DNA of 64,000 nucleotides from Enchytraeus crypticus (lineage: Eukaryota > Annelida > Clitellata > Enchytraeida > Enchytraeidae), in NCBI GenBank assembly GCA_905160935.1, contig CAJHZI010000647.1, positions 746,001 to 810,000 of the forward strand, read 5' to 3'. Below the pieces are notes generated by a model. That model saw nothing but the letters and a program-made list of their open reading frames with translations. It did not search any database and was not told the DNA's origin. Numbering within the stretch: position 1 is the first letter of the stretch; each line of letters begins with the position of its first letter. This document shows positions 1-12,734 of this stretch, piece after piece. The translations under genes and the position numbers were made by a program.

Positions 1-700
1 CTAACATAATCTTACATATAGCGTAATCTAAGGGGGTTTCTAGCATATACCTGAATAGTATTTTAGTCACATAGCCTGTCACATTGACTTTTAAGGTTGC
101 GATCTTTTATGAGCGAGATTGGACGAGTATCTATAAAGCTATAGGGCATTAAGACTATTTTATAATTTGCGTTAATTTGTATATTTCATTAAGTTTTGAA
201 ATACCTAAATAACACACTGAACTGAAAATGGTGACAAGTGAACCGCAAAGGCTACAAGGCACACACTCACTGAAACTAATATCTATAACTTTATTATAGT
301 TTATTTGATGTCTTAATATTTTAAGCTCTAGGCTCTTTGCGCCTCCAGAGGCACCTAGAAATAAATTCTTTACACAGTTGTTAACACCATATCACGCAGA
401 ACCGAGACAGCTTAAATGGGATTATCAATTTAACCTTGTATTATCACTCTTTTCTAAATAATTGAAAGGGTAGGACTTACTCCTGTCTCGGCTCATCTTT
501 AGCTAAGCTTTTAAGCAATTGAAAATACAACCCGAACAGCTCTACAACTCACTGTAGACTGGGCCTCACTAATGAAATAGCTTGGGCAGCGGATTTTCGC
601 CCTTCTTATGTAGTTTAAAAATGTAGTCTTAATTTCACTCAAAAAAATTCACACATTTTCGTTCCATTGATCGCACATAGTTTAGTAATGTAGTCTTCAT
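1..700. other. No feature recognised
   Basis: A+T-rich intergenic DNA with no gene or repeat I can support. Confidence 0.4.
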
Positions 701-854
701 TTAGCCCAAATTAAAAACTTTTCGTACCATTGATCGCACATAGTGCTCTAGTTCTAGTGATATATACCTCCGGATGGATAAGTCTTCTTCTACTGTTCTG
801 CAATTGGCAGGTCCTAAGCACATTTTTCTACTCCCATTGTAACGCTTCAAAACG

Positions 855-958
855 AAAAAGTCATTGATATGTAAGTTAATCCCTTCACAAAGGACTCGAC
901 TAATAGTCCTACACACTTTATAGTAGTCTATTATAGCTTGAGGAAAATATGGCATACT
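855..958 (-). mobile_element. SINE-B fragment
   Basis: GTTAATCCCTTCACAAAGGA and TATAGCTTGAGGAAAATATG match the middle of the 59935 copy. Confidence 0.5.
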
Positions 959-1135
959 AAATAGTTTCTTCTTTTATGCGTTCAGCATGCAGTTTTGAAT
1001 AATCTTCCGTGAGTTTTATATGACACGGAAACTGCAGTTAATTTTCTACGCTTGAGTTTTAATATGATTTCACAATTCGAAGGATTTCATATGTTCTTGA
1101 AGAAGCAACTGTCTCCCCCATCTCTCCTCTTTCTC

Positions 1136-1190
1136 TATCTCTCTCTCACTCTTTCTCTCTCTCTCTCTCTCTCTCTCCCTCTGCCTCTCT
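1136..1190. repeat. (CT)n microsatellite
   Basis: TCTCTCTCTC runs with interruptions, directly before the L2-like fragment. Confidence 0.85.
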
Positions 1191-1229
1191 CTGTATCTAT
1201 TTTTCTCATCTCTTCTCGTCTTCTTTGCC

Positions 1230-1925
1230 CATCAGCTGCTACAATTGGTGCTGCCATTGTGCAATCGAAATTGGATTACTGTAATTCCCTGTTTTTAAAT
1301 CTCCCTGGCTGTGAGATGGATCGATTGCAGTTTGTTCAGAATTCTCTTGCAATTTTTTGTAGTTCTAAGTACTCACATGTTACGCTCATTTTAAAGTCTT
1401 TGCACTGGCTAAAGATTAAAGAGCGAATCATTTACAAAAAGGCTTCGTTGACCTATAAGTCCATCACCATCCCTTGACAAACTTGTATGTCTCACTTGAT
1501 TAAAGTGATGCAACCTGCTGTTACTCGGTCTTCTAAATTAATTACTCTTGTGAGACCTAGCTTACCTCCACGCTCTAAGCTATCTAATCGTTCTTTCCAG
1601 CATGCTGCACCGCAGATCTGGAATTCTCTTCCATCTAATCTTCGGAAATCTTCATTTGAAGCACATCGGCCTTTGCTTTCCTATGATCAGTTCCATAGGC
1701 AGTTGAAGACCTATCTTTTCCATCTCTCTTTTCCATCTAGTGTCCATAAGCAGTGACCAGCGTCTAAACCTCCTTTCTTTAATTCCCTTCACTATGGACT
1801 GATTATCTGGATTTTGGAATTTGCACCGTTTTGGACCTTCTTTTTGCTCGCCGGCTTGATTTTGTCTCAATATTGCTCGATGTTGTCATTGATGACAGTA
1901 GCACTCTAATTGTTGTTATTATTAT
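1230..1925 (+). mobile_element. L2/CR1-like LINE, 5'-truncated 3' part
   Basis: Starts just after a (CT)n tract. It encodes the C-terminal part of an L2/CR1-type reverse transcriptase: QSKLDYCNSLFLNLPG, LKSLHWLKIKERI and, after an in-frame stop near 1477, APQIWNSLPSNLRKSSF. It ends in a 3' UTR (about 1770-1925) that recurs at 19065, 21840, 37855 and 60465 and finishes in TTGTTGTTATTATTAT. The frame is broken by stops. Confidence 0.8.
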
Positions 1926-2049
1926 CTCGCTCCGTTTTGTATTGCCAGATGATAGAACCAAGGACAAATTTGTTCTCATCATACTTAACCTACCACGATT
2001 GACTCTAAGATCAACATTAAGGTGTACAACATTGCTCATTAAGTAATTA

Positions 2050-4250
2050 ACACAGGTAAAATGACTTTTTCCTACATAGAAAATCTTTCATTGATATCGA
2101 AGATTGAAACTCAATTCTGAATTTGTATTGTTTCTCCTCTATCCCCAAAAATAGTAAATCTATACTACCCTAGATGTGGATGTGGCTTCCATATAGTATT
2201 CACTTAGAATCCTTGGCGGAATTTACCCGGAATTAGGGATTCCTTCCGGACGCTTCTTTATGTTCACGACAGCTGGATAGGAGTCTATCGTTCCATATCC
2301 TCAAAAAATGGGCCTCTCATCCGATATATTAGTAAATAAAGATTTAGTCTTACGCTGAAATGGTCGTGTTTGAAATATTTCTAGACCATTAACGACATAA
2401 AAATGTCTGATGAATATAAGTTTTTATGTTAAGACATTAATTCCTTCTTAGTTTTTTCAATCGAACAGTAGAACGATAACATCTAGAATCTAGTTCACCA
2501 AAAGATGTACGTAAATTGAAGACGAGACATGAAGAAATCAAAACTTGTAAATTCTACTTGCTGCTTCAGGTCATCACATTTTGTAATATACCAGTAATTG
2601 TCTGTTATAGGAAGCGATTTGAAGTAATAAAAGAGCAAGCAAGGTAATGGCAACCCTTCATATCTATCGTAGATATTGGATTGTATTAATATTTTGGTTC
2701 AGCTTCTTTTATTCGGCTATAAAAACCGGTTGAATGGTCCAACGAATAGAACGCATAGAGGCCTAGATAGGGGGGGGGGGGCTTCGGTTCGAGGCTGAGC
2801 AGGAACCGCCTCTGGAAGTATCCATTGTGGTACAAAGGGGACGTTAAAGTAAGCTGTTTATACAGCACAGTAGATATGCAGCGCGAGAGTATTCTACAAA
2901 AAGAAAGAAATAAAAAAGATTCTGACGTTAAAAGCTAAACGATGTACCAAAATCACTAATTAACAATAACTTTCACTTAAGCCTACAAGTTGGTATTTTT
3001 CCTCATTGTCCGTTTCTTTTTCTTTGTAATGATAAAGCGCGTGTATACTCCATTTCGTATACTCCAAATCTTCAAGAAAGTTATATTTATCTGTGCACTG
3101 TTGGAAACCTCAATCACTGAACGCAATCATGCAGTATTTGCTGCTCCTTTTGATTAAGTATCATTGTACATACTCTATAATCCTATGGCAGAATCATCGA
3201 TAGGCTATGTTAGCGAACAAATTAATTAGTGACTGATTATTTTGTTATTAAAGAAACTAAAATAACTATGGTCCCCGAAAGTCTCATCAAGCTTCTAGTC
3301 CTATCGCAGAATCAGCGATAAATCAGCGACAAGATTTTTCAATTCAGGTACCCCGATTTCTGAATATAATTTTATAAATTAATTAAATGTAAGTTAATTA
3401 AATGCAAAGCAATTTGTAAATAATGATAATAATAAAGTAAAATAAATAAAATTGAAGTTTAACTGCATTTGCATCATTCAATGCAGCTTCTCTAGTACTC
3501 AATCGATTTCATATTGGGCATAAGTGTCATTACGTTGCACTATGCTACAGCTGATAGTCATTTGTTGACAACAATGCATTGAATACAATGATAAATACAG
3601 GAAAAATTCTAAAATGTTCCTTTAATTAACATTTATATTGATATTTACCCCATAGAAGCTGTTGATTACATACGGCTGTAAAGAATTTGACCATTTCCTA
3701 ACTTCTAAAAAGAAAGAAACAAATTGAGAACGATTATTTTGTGTTTTTAAGATCAAACTGCTAGGATCGACATTACAAAAACAGAATTTGTGTGTCAACA
3801 AACTGCGTCCGGCCTTCACCTTCTACTGCCTGTTTACTTATTTCCTATTGGCTATATCGTTCAACCTTGACAATGAATCGTCACACTTTTACGAGGAATA
3901 AGTAAGGTAATTAAGAGTTGTTTGCACTCACGCCCCCGGTAGACTGTTATAAAGTAAATGCTACGATTTTCTGTTTCTACCGAATCACGAAGCTACAGTC
4001 TAAAGTCAAGAACCTCCATCGATGCTCTATATTATCTACTGCTCAATTATTTATATTCACATCAAAAGTATCACAACGGTATCCTTCGAAATTCAGCTCC
4101 GAGTTTCCGCCTGGAAAAATGGCAAAGTTGAAACTGGGATTTGATGTTGCTGAGATGATGGATTGCTTGTGCTAAACCCCGAAACGTCTTCAGTGATGTT
4201 CAGAAACAACAGGAAGTCATCCGAATATAAAATAATTTATCACTCTTAAC
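2050..4250. other. Intergenic, no gene recognised
   Basis: Only the inverted-pair repeat at 2918-2998 and a G12 run near 2770; no exon with credible splice sites or family match. Confidence 0.4.
2918..2998 (+). repeat. Dispersed repeat, inverted relative to 6268-6350
   Basis: CTGACGTTAAAAGCTAAACG and AAAATCACTAATTAACAATA, then ACTTTCACTTAAGCCTA: about 75 bases matching the reverse complement of 6268-6350 with few changes. The first 20 bases resemble the SINE-A/L2 terminal CTGACGTTAA. Confidence 0.6.
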
Positions 4251-4254
4251 TCTG

Positions 4255-4560
4255 CGACCATGTTGTGTCCGAGCTGATGTAGAATAGACCCATCGTAAAA
4301 TGCATGCGTCGTAAGAGGTGATTGTTAAAGATGAACTGTGGAAGGCAATGAGAAGACACTTCAGATACTAGATTTTTCAAGGATAAATGCTTAATGAAAA
4401 TTTGGTAAAGGCTTAGCCAGTGCGACGGGATCAACGCTTTGATCAAAGGAGTCCTCTTAAAATGAATGTGAGCAGAGACTACTAGTAGGAATATGAACCA
4501 TGGACAAGCCACTTGGCAGAACACAAAAGTAAGGAATTTCACTGCCATCTGGCTAGCTAA
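4255..4560 (+). mobile_element. SINE-B (RTE-like 3' tail)
   Basis: Head TGTTGTGTCCGAGCTGATGT, body GTCGTAAGAGG...GGAAGGCAATGAGAAGACAC..., end GAACCATGGACAAGCCACTT plus GGCAG. The end resembles the RTE LINE terminus. No open frame. Confidence 0.65.
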
Positions 4561-4564
4561 TCAT

Positions 4565-7250
4565 GATGTGCATGTATACAGTTCATAATTTAATTTAATT
4601 GAATGTTTTAAATTTGTGTACAATTTCATACCAACGCATGATTATCCTTATCCAACTATGCATTCCTGACTTTATGCGCGTAAATAATCCAAAATTTGTA
4701 AATCAATAATCTTTTGTTCTCTCCAGTTCTGTAGACATCTCCCAGAAGTCGGATTCAAGACATAAATTTTTATGACGGTGCTCCTGCTAAAGATGGGAAG
4801 CATACAATCGATCAATCAAACATATTACTTAACAGTTATGTCAAAAATATTTTCTCTCCCTAGATTAATGACAGTTTTTCAGACGAGCTTTATGTAGCTG
4901 AGGTGATTTCTCATTGCATTGATAGCTGAACTAGCTGACGTCCACAAATCGCGTATAGGAAGTTGATTAGTTCACTCGAGGAATCGATCTACCTAACTAA
5001 AATTATCAAGACGTTGCGCTTATGCTAAACTGAGATGTGTTCATACAATGTCAAGATGTGAGATTTCATCGGGATATTGAATGTTATGCGACAAATCGTA
5101 CTCGCCGAAATATCGCATTTCAACGTTTGTTTACTACATCACTAATAATAATTGAATGATATCATAGAAATAGACTAAGCCCTCTACACTAGGTATCGAA
5201 GAGCTTATGTTATGCAAACATGTGCAAGAAAATTAATGTCTACTTGGTTGTTCACTAAGAAACTAAAAGACTAAGTAAACTTTGTTCTAGAAAATGTGAA
5301 TGGTGATTTTATTTCATTTAAATTCATGGTGATAGGCTCAATTCCTCAGTAGAATATTTATAGACAATACGTATTGTTTACATAATGCATAATATACGAC
5401 AATCTTAGTAAGATCATAGTCTGGGTCCAATAGATTAAAATGGATTAAACGCAGAAACATCAAATGCGTACTCTGCCAAACCTTACAACTGAAGCGACAC
5501 CCATGACGCCTTTCTCATATGCCAAAGTGGGCGTTAAAAGTTTTTTATTATTCATATTATTGTTTCGACATATCTTCCCATTCACCATATGTAAAGGTCA
5601 ACCATTGTAGTGGCTTGAGACTGATAGAGATGAGCTGTTTAGTATTTCGTCAACGTTGCCCAGTTAATTCTGCAATGATGATGTTTAGTCGACTAGGTAG
5701 GAAGCTTACGTATAAAGTATGCACCACTAGAGTTCATGTATAATTTAGCTAAATAGATCGACCGAAGCTTCCACAGAAAGGGCGCTACATTGTTTGAGCG
5801 AAGCATGGAACTAAGTCTAGCAGTATTGCCACGAATACAATAGGTGATAAAAGTGAATAGATGATAAAAATTTCTGTCAATTTTTATGTGATAAATAGAA
5901 TCGATGATATTATATGTAGTTCATAAACTCCTAGGTAATAAAAGTAATGGATAAGCAGATGACTGTACATGAATAAGGAGACGACTACATTTTCTCAAAT
6001 CTCCAATTCACATCAGACTGTAAATATAGTTAGAGAGATGCATTTAAGTGCAATATATTTTCACGGTTAGAACTGGTGCTAAGTGACCTTTTATGACTCT
6101 ACAGCTAAGGGAGCTCAATAAAAAGAAGCGGGTTAAATATTAAGCTCAGTTTATATATAACATGGGTATCATACATTGAGAGGTTTAGATATCAAACAAT
6201 TCAACAAAAAGGTATCTGTGTCTAGTCCACGCGAATTAGCGTTAGTTAGAAAGGAAACAGACAATGGGGTAAAATACAAACTTATAGACTTAAGTGAAAG
6301 TTCTTGTTAATTGGTGATTTTGACGATATCGTTTAGCTTTTAACGTCAGTTTCCTCTGCAAGTATATCCAATGCAGAGAACATCCTGAGCTAAGAATCTA
6401 ATCAATAGTCTCTCCTACTTCAAACATTTTCCAGAGAACTGTTCTTTAGGATGGGGTCTGCTTAATCGCGTAACACTTACAACTGCAAGATTCCAAATTC
6501 TTTAAGTCAAATATGTTTATGATCATGACCAGTACGGTGGTGCTCTGAAACTGAAGCATACAATTTTATTAGTGTTACATTGAAGGATTGGATTTTTCTC
6601 AAATCATGTGAGGGTCTATGCTTGCAATGATATTATAATTACAAAGAATACAAGAATTTGGATATAAGAACCGAAATGGGTTAGCCTAATAAGATTCTGC
6701 CTGAACACTAACCCAATACGGATGTTGAAAACATGATCTAATATCAAATGAGCTAGACAGAAAAGACCAGAGAAAACTAAAGAAGATTGAGAAGCAGACA
6801 GATTTTTACAGATGAGATAGAAATTTATATATTACTTTAGATAAAGTCGAGCCAACTGAATGACTGAAAAAGAAAGTGAGAAAAAAGATTGATTGCTGTA
6901 ATACAGATTGAGCGGGTGCTAAGCCCCCGCTTAATGCGGGTGGGGAGGTATGAAAATGACGACCTATAACGATGGACTTGATGGAATCGCTACGATGCGT
7001 GGGCGACTTGCCTGTGCGGAAGTGAATTACAGAATTGCTAGGCGTCCATTCTCTCTGTGATATTAATTTAAATAAATGCCGTTCAATGCAGCGTTACGTT
7101 CCAAGCGCTCGAATAAAATAAAGAATTTCACATTACATGACCAGGGTGAATTATATCTTAAAGGACATAGAAACCGTGGAGGAATATGCATAACCTTGAG
7201 TATTTTAGTAATTTAATTTTAAATGTCAAAGTTTTTGTAATCCTCGAAAT
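4565..7250. other. Intergenic, no gene recognised
   Basis: Contains the repeat at 6268-6350 and a short G+C-rich patch at 6910-7060 with a small stem (CCCCCGC/GCGGGTGGGG). Nothing coding is supported. Confidence 0.4.
6268..6350 (-). repeat. Dispersed repeat, inverted partner of 2918-2998
   Basis: Reverse complement reads CTGACGTTAAAAGCTAAACG and AAAATCACCAATTAACAAGA; see 2918-2998. Confidence 0.6.
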
Positions 7251-7253
7251 GAT

Positions 7254-7254
<1 letters not shown>

Positions 7255-7305
<51 letters not shown>
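7255..7305. repeat. (GA)n microsatellite
   Basis: About 22 uninterrupted GA units. No RTE end is recognisable beside it, unlike other (GA)n tracts here. Confidence 0.9.
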
Positions 7306-7761
7306 GTGAGTGATAAATGAGTAATAATTCTCTGCTGTCAGGGACGACCCAAACATTGTCTGTAGATGATAGTATTACTACATCAGTTAGGGTTAGGGTT
7401 AGGTCTGGATCTTATTAGTTTTACTATTTGAATCAGTCACCAAGTCGAATCTTTCATTAGAAAATTTTTATCTCTTGCACTGAAATTTATGAACAATGCT
7501 TTGAATTACTTTAAAGTTAACGCAAAAACACAGTATTTAAACACATATTTGCGCATTAAACTTTATATTTATTCAAATATACCAGCGATGTATCGGTCTT
7601 TTAGAATACTTGCTATGAAAGTGGACAAAATTGACTGAATGTAACAACCTCTAAGGAACATATCTATGATATCGGCTAAACGCTTCTATAGGCATGCAAA
7701 GAAGACAACTTAAAATGCAGATTGACGTATCATCGAATGCATGCTCGGCTAAAAACTGACG

Positions 7762-8033
7762 TTAATCTCAAACTAGTCAATTGTCATAAAACTACCGTTA
7801 AACTCTCTCTCTCTCTCTTAGTGCACTGCCTACTGGCAGGTCCATGGTACATAACCGTTAAACTAAAACTAGTCAATTGTCATAAAACTACCGTTAAACT
7901 AGTCAATTGTCATAAAACTACCGTTAAACTAATCAATTGTCATAAAACTACCGTTAAACTAATCAATCGTCATAAAACTACCGTTAAACTAGTCAATTGT
8001 CATAAAACTACCGTTAAACTAGTCAATTGTCAC
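7762..8033 (+). repeat. 30-bp minisatellite interrupted by an RTE tail
   Basis: About seven to eight units of AAACTAGTCAATTGTCATAA plus AACTACCGTT. Since 30 is a multiple of three it reads as a decapeptide repeat (KLVNCHKTTV), probably not a real protein. Between 7801 and 7862 the array is broken by (CT)n plus TTAGTGCACTGCCTACTGGC, the RTE 3' end in reverse. Confidence 0.85.
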
Positions 8034-8445
8034 GGTGTGACTGAATTCATACGACGTCGTTGAACTAACCTTGAATACTGTTTACAGACTGTCAGTACCA
8101 TGCAATTCTTAGCACAATCGCAAAGCCTTGCTTCATCTTGCGGATTAATTCTGCGGCTTAAGAGAAAGATATCAGGCCATATCTTTTCTAAACAGACGTT
8201 GAGATTATGAAGCCAATCTGACTCTATTAACAGCTTCCGACAGATCCTCACACCGCGCAAACTAAAATAGTCTACAGCGTAGCTTTTTTAGATACTACTA
8301 TCCGAGAGAGAAATAATTATAAGAGAAATAATTATTTAAAATTCTGGATCTTTTGTTTGTGAAATATGTTGCTGAGAGTAAGCAATTAGAAATCTACGCT
8401 ATTAAGATACGATGAAAATAATCTGACTAGTTTTACCGTTTGTAT

Positions 8446-8682
8446 GAATGTCTTAATAGCGTAGGGATAAGATCATGAAATTTATATGACAGATCCTGAT
8501 GTTAATCAAACCCTCGTGGATTTGATTCCCGGCCGCTTTGATCTGAAAGCAAAATCTCGGACATTCACTGGATTGATTATACGGAAAATGGTTCAAATTG
8601 CCTAACGGTTTAAACATGTGGTATTAAAAGTGATAGATATCAACGTAGTTCATCATTTCACTATTTTGCGTGTTTACTTTTA
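8446..8682 (+). mobile_element. SINE-C (tRNA-like head)
   Basis: tRNA-like start TGTCTTAATAGCGTAGGGAT, box-B-like GATTTGATTCCCGGCC, body TTGATCTGAAAGCAAAATCT, end GTGATAGATATCAACGTAGT plus TCATCATTTCACTAT. Shared with 15128 and 22745. Confidence 0.7.
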
Positions 8683-8779
8683 CTTTACTTCGTACCTTTA
8701 CACTCAGTTAAGATCATCATGGAAAATTGTTTAATCAGAAGATTAGAAAGTTAGATGACATGTTTCTGTATCTACTATT

Positions 8780-9030
8780 CATCTAACAGGCAGATCAAAG
8801 GGTATATATTCCTACTCACATTCTGCGGCCAAGCTTCATAGTAACGCTCCATCAATTGACGAGTTAATCGATTTAAAAGAAAGGCTAAAGTAAGGTGCTT
8901 TAGCTTTAGATAGCCTATAGCTTAGAGAAATATGCCTTCTGAGGTGGATACCACTTGCCTTCCTCAGTTTTTGTGCGGTGTCTTTTGCGATACGTGCAGT
9001 TACTATTGCTAATAGTCAGTGACCTAAACA
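8780..9030 (-). mobile_element. SINE-B copy
   Basis: GACGAGTTAATCGATTTAAA, GCCTATAGCTTAGAGAAATA and CACTTGCCTTCCTCAGTTTT match the body in reverse. It lies about 90 bases before the RTE fragment at 9120. Confidence 0.55.
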
Positions 9031-9119
9031 CAACAAGATAAAATGACATTTATTCTGTGATTTGAGTGGACAAGGTATTCTGGGTTAGGATCTTGCATAC
9101 TTTAAAATATCTAAAGACT

Positions 9120-9640
9120 ATCTTTCTATCTTAGTGCACTGCCTAATGGCAGGTCTGTGGCGCCTCAACTCTTCTCTATCTTACGCATTCCTCTTCATAT
9201 CCACATATTTTTATGAGTGGATCTCTAAATCATCTAACATTCCTAATCTCGGCCTGCAACTGCATCTCTTGCCTTCCATTCTGCCTTTTATGACTTCTTT
9301 TAGTAGAATTTCCTCCTTAGAATGTGTCCTCTCCAACTCTTCTTCCTATTCCTTGATGCATTTATCAATTGTCTATCTGTACCAACTCTCTCCAGAACTT
9401 CCTCATTTGCAACCTTTTGAGACCAGATAATCCTATCCATTCTTCTCCAAATCCACATTTCCAATGCCTCTAGGTTTCTGATATCTTCCTACCTTGAAGT
9501 CTATGTTTCACATCTATATAATAGCGTGATCCATACCAAGGCTTTTACTATTTTTATCTTTGTGTCTTTCTTTACACTGTTAAAACTCGTTCCTATTCCG
9601 ATACTTATAGACTGAATATCTTTGTATCTTTTAAATATCT
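9120..9640 (-). mobile_element. RTE-like LINE 3' fragment
   Basis: On + it begins TTAGTGCACTGCCTAATGGC (the reverse complement of the RTE 3' end). On - it encodes degraded copies of EEVLERVGTDRQLIN, RKFY and DTKIKIVKAL. The frame is broken by many changes. A GA-rich tract lies at 9648-9688. Confidence 0.75.
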
Positions 9641-9699
9641 TTAGACTACAGAGAGTCAGCGAGAGAGAATGAGAGAGAGGGAGAGAGTAATACTCAGCT

Positions 9700-10635
9700 T
9701 GAAAAGAAATAATAGCATCTTGAAATGAAAGTTGAAGTTATAATTTTCAGAGTTCAGCTATAGAGCTCTCTCACACCCTCAAGTATTAGAGATCGTTAAG
9801 ATATAAGAACCGAGCGACTATACAGCGGGGACAAGCGCCGGGAAGACAGTCAGTGCTCAACTGACATAGGCTGTAGTTCCGTGAAAGCACCTGAGCAACT
9901 TAATCTTCTAGCTGTAAGAATAATACTGTGTTTGGTATCCTATAGTCAATTCTATTAGATTTATACTCTAGCTATAATGATGTTAACATTCTAGTTGTAA
10001 TTATAGTATTATTATGGTTATTGTAATGCTATAGTTATATTTATGTAAATAAGATAGTTAATTGTATGTATAGTAATTTGCGCATTTAATCTTCTGGTCG
10101 TCTCTACACATTTAATCTTCTGGTCATCTGAATACATCAATCAAGCAATCAATAATAATTTAACGTCCGGTTCCTAGCCATACGGCAATGTCAGGTATGT
10201 CTCATGCAGATTCTGTACAAACAGACACACGAATAGTACTGCTACTTAAACTTTAAAATGGATAATACAGAAATATCCATTTACCGCAACAACGCTGAAA
10301 GCTCAGATGCAACTTTAATGTCATAGAGAGACCCAGATATCACATTACGCTGAGTAATGTAGCAAACGAATTTCGTAGATATTACATACAAAACTTATTA
10401 TATTGTTCAAGTTTATACAGATTCAATTTCTGTAGAACAAACAGGTGTTCTGAAGATCATTTCATCAAATGCGTTTACTTGAACAGGCAAATGGTATCCG
10501 ATTGAGCTTCATATTAAGTTTCAAAGTTTGTCTCTGAGCTCGTAATTTTGAGCTCAGAAATAAATTGCTGATAGCAATACTTACATTTCCATTTACAGCC
10601 TTTATTGTATTTTTAACAGCTTTATTAATATTGCT
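9700..10635. other. Intergenic, possible SINE remnant
   Basis: At 10140-10240 TTTAACGTCCGGTTCCTAGC and GCAATGTCAGGTATGTCTCA match 29600-29690 (TTTAACTTCCGGTTCCACGG). This is a low-copy repeat, read on -, ending AACCGGACGTTAAA like the L2 tail. Confidence 0.45.
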
Positions 10636-10639
10636 GCTG

Positions 10640-10752
10640 ACTAGAGCGATTGGCAATATCGGTAAGATATCCGACTTCGGATCAGTATGTGTGGGGTTCA
10701 AATCCTGGACTCGCCGGTTACTGACGTCTCTTTCGAGTGAGAAAACTGACGC
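10640..10752 (+). mobile_element. SINE-A (tRNA-derived head, L2-like tail)
   Basis: TCGGTAAGATATCCGAC, box-B-like GGTTCAAATCC, then TTTCGAGTGAGAAAACTGAC. A diverged copy of the family best seen at 29840-29940. Confidence 0.65.
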
Positions 10753-11621
10753 ATGCATCGGCTTTTATTTCAAATCAATAGTAACAGTAGATTTCTTTCA
10801 TCTGAACATTATCTAATTATGCTTACTAAGTCTTACATGTATGTATATCAATAAATACATTAAAGTAAAAAATAACTATTCTACTTTAATCCATCTAATT
10901 TGCACTAACGTTTGGTTGTCATATAAATTCCGATCAACTAGTTCGACAATGGTGCTGGGTTCATCTTGGACTACTGTGATCACTAATCCGTTTATTCTAT
11001 GCCTGGTAATTTGAATCATCTGAAGAACTGGATTAGCAGAGACTTTATTTCTAGAAATATTCTCTGTTTATTAAATCGAGTACAATACCGCAAGAGAAAA
11101 GTCATCAGATTAAAAATTTATAAAGTAAGTCTTAACCGAGTTTAAATCAGCAAGGTACACTCGAGCAAAATAGTTAAATAAACAGCATAATAATTAATTA
11201 GATAGACAGTAAAATAATTAACAGCACCAGATTAAAATTGTCTACGGGACAATACGGAGAGATTTTCTAAACCCTGAATTGCAATATCAGAATTTTTCAG
11301 CTGTGAACAATCCGTAAACGCTGTGTTAGTTAAACTAAAACACCACTGCAGTGCAAATATATAGTCTATTCTGTAAAACAGTCAACTAAGAGCATTAGGT
11401 TAATTTGCGTGCATTAATTAATTAGGCAATTAAGTGCAATACACCTAACAAAGATCAGAAATGTACATCTCGATATCGCAAACGAGATTTGAAGCACGGA
11501 GGGTCGTAGTGCAGAAATTCCACTCGGTGGTCCGCTACATACGAGCCGTTTTCTTACATTACTTTGGGAGATTCTGCTTTAAGCCAGGTAGAAATATTTT
11601 ATAATAATACTTAATTATACA

Positions 11622-11860
11622 TTTTACCCGTCTTGTTGTGTCCGATTCGCTGAAGAATAGATCAACAGCGGATTTCACGTGATGTAAAAGGATTAAGAGG
11701 CACTAAGATGCAAACCAATTTCAGAAAGGGCATTCGAGTGTTGAGCGCCTAGGTTTGCAGAAATTGCTACAAAATTTTCTAAAATGAAGGGAAAAGTTTA
11801 ATCACGAAGATTGTTAAACTTGCATTCAATGGAAGATGGTGGCGATGATGATGATTAATA
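11622..11860 (+). mobile_element. SINE-D ((ATG)n-tailed)
   Basis: Head TTGTTGTGTCCGATTCGCTG, body CAGAAAGGGCATTCGAGTGT, GCGCCTAGG and GAAATTGCTACAAAATTTTC, end GATGGTGGCGATGATGATGA. Confidence 0.7.
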
Positions 11861-12734
11861 TGGTGTGTATTAATACTGAAATATTAACATACACCATAAA
11901 TAGATTTGACATTATTATAGATGTTTTTTCTAGATTTTAATAAATCTCAAAAAACAGAGTTTACTGTTTCTGACATTGTAACTCGTTGCTAAGGTCACTT
12001 CTCGTCGCCTATATTTTGTCGACGTGTTACAAATTTCTGAAATTAGTCTCAGCTCTCTTTCCTTTTCAATTTTGCATCTAAACAAATTTTATTTTTTGTA
12101 TTGTATTTGTGAGAAATTGAAGAAACAATCGTAGACAACAAAACTCTTCTCACTCTGACTGATTCATGTAATTTTATGCCAAATGTGTGTGCCATGAAGA
12201 GCATAATACAATGGGATGTTGTTGTAATGTAAGAGAGAAAGCGACTGTGACTAGGTTCGCGCACCTTGTCAGAAATAGTTACTTGTACATTTTGCAGATG
12301 GATAGCATAATGTAAAATTTGTATAGATATCATAGAGCTTTATTTATCAGATCAGGGTTGGATGCATATTTGCATAAGTTTTTATAATTCATGTATACTT
12401 GTTGAAGTAACGTGAAATATATCTATACACGTACTATAAACAGAGAGTTTTGATTGAAGACTCAACATTTACTTATGTAGTCAAATCTTTACCCAGACAT
12501 TTATTACTTACTTTTCTTTTCTATGATTATCTCTCTCTTTCGCTCTTTCTCTCTCACTCTTTTTCTCTCTCGCTCTCTATAGTAATCGATGAAACAGAGT
12601 TAGCTTTTCACTCAAAGCTTGTTTGTCGCATTTTGCTACACTGAAATATTCGATTCCCATAGTCAACATGGGGCCAGATTCTACATGAGCAAATACAAGA
12701 AAATCAAATTTTTTTTTAATTATACCAACCGTAA

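Noticed and set aside
7386..7404. Three TTAGGG units, telomere-like
   Set aside because: Too short to be a telomere or a clear interstitial telomeric tract.
7722..8063. 113-codon frame with KLVNCHKTTV repeats
   Set aside because: It arises from the 30-bp minisatellite plus an RTE tail; no start context, no conservation argument.
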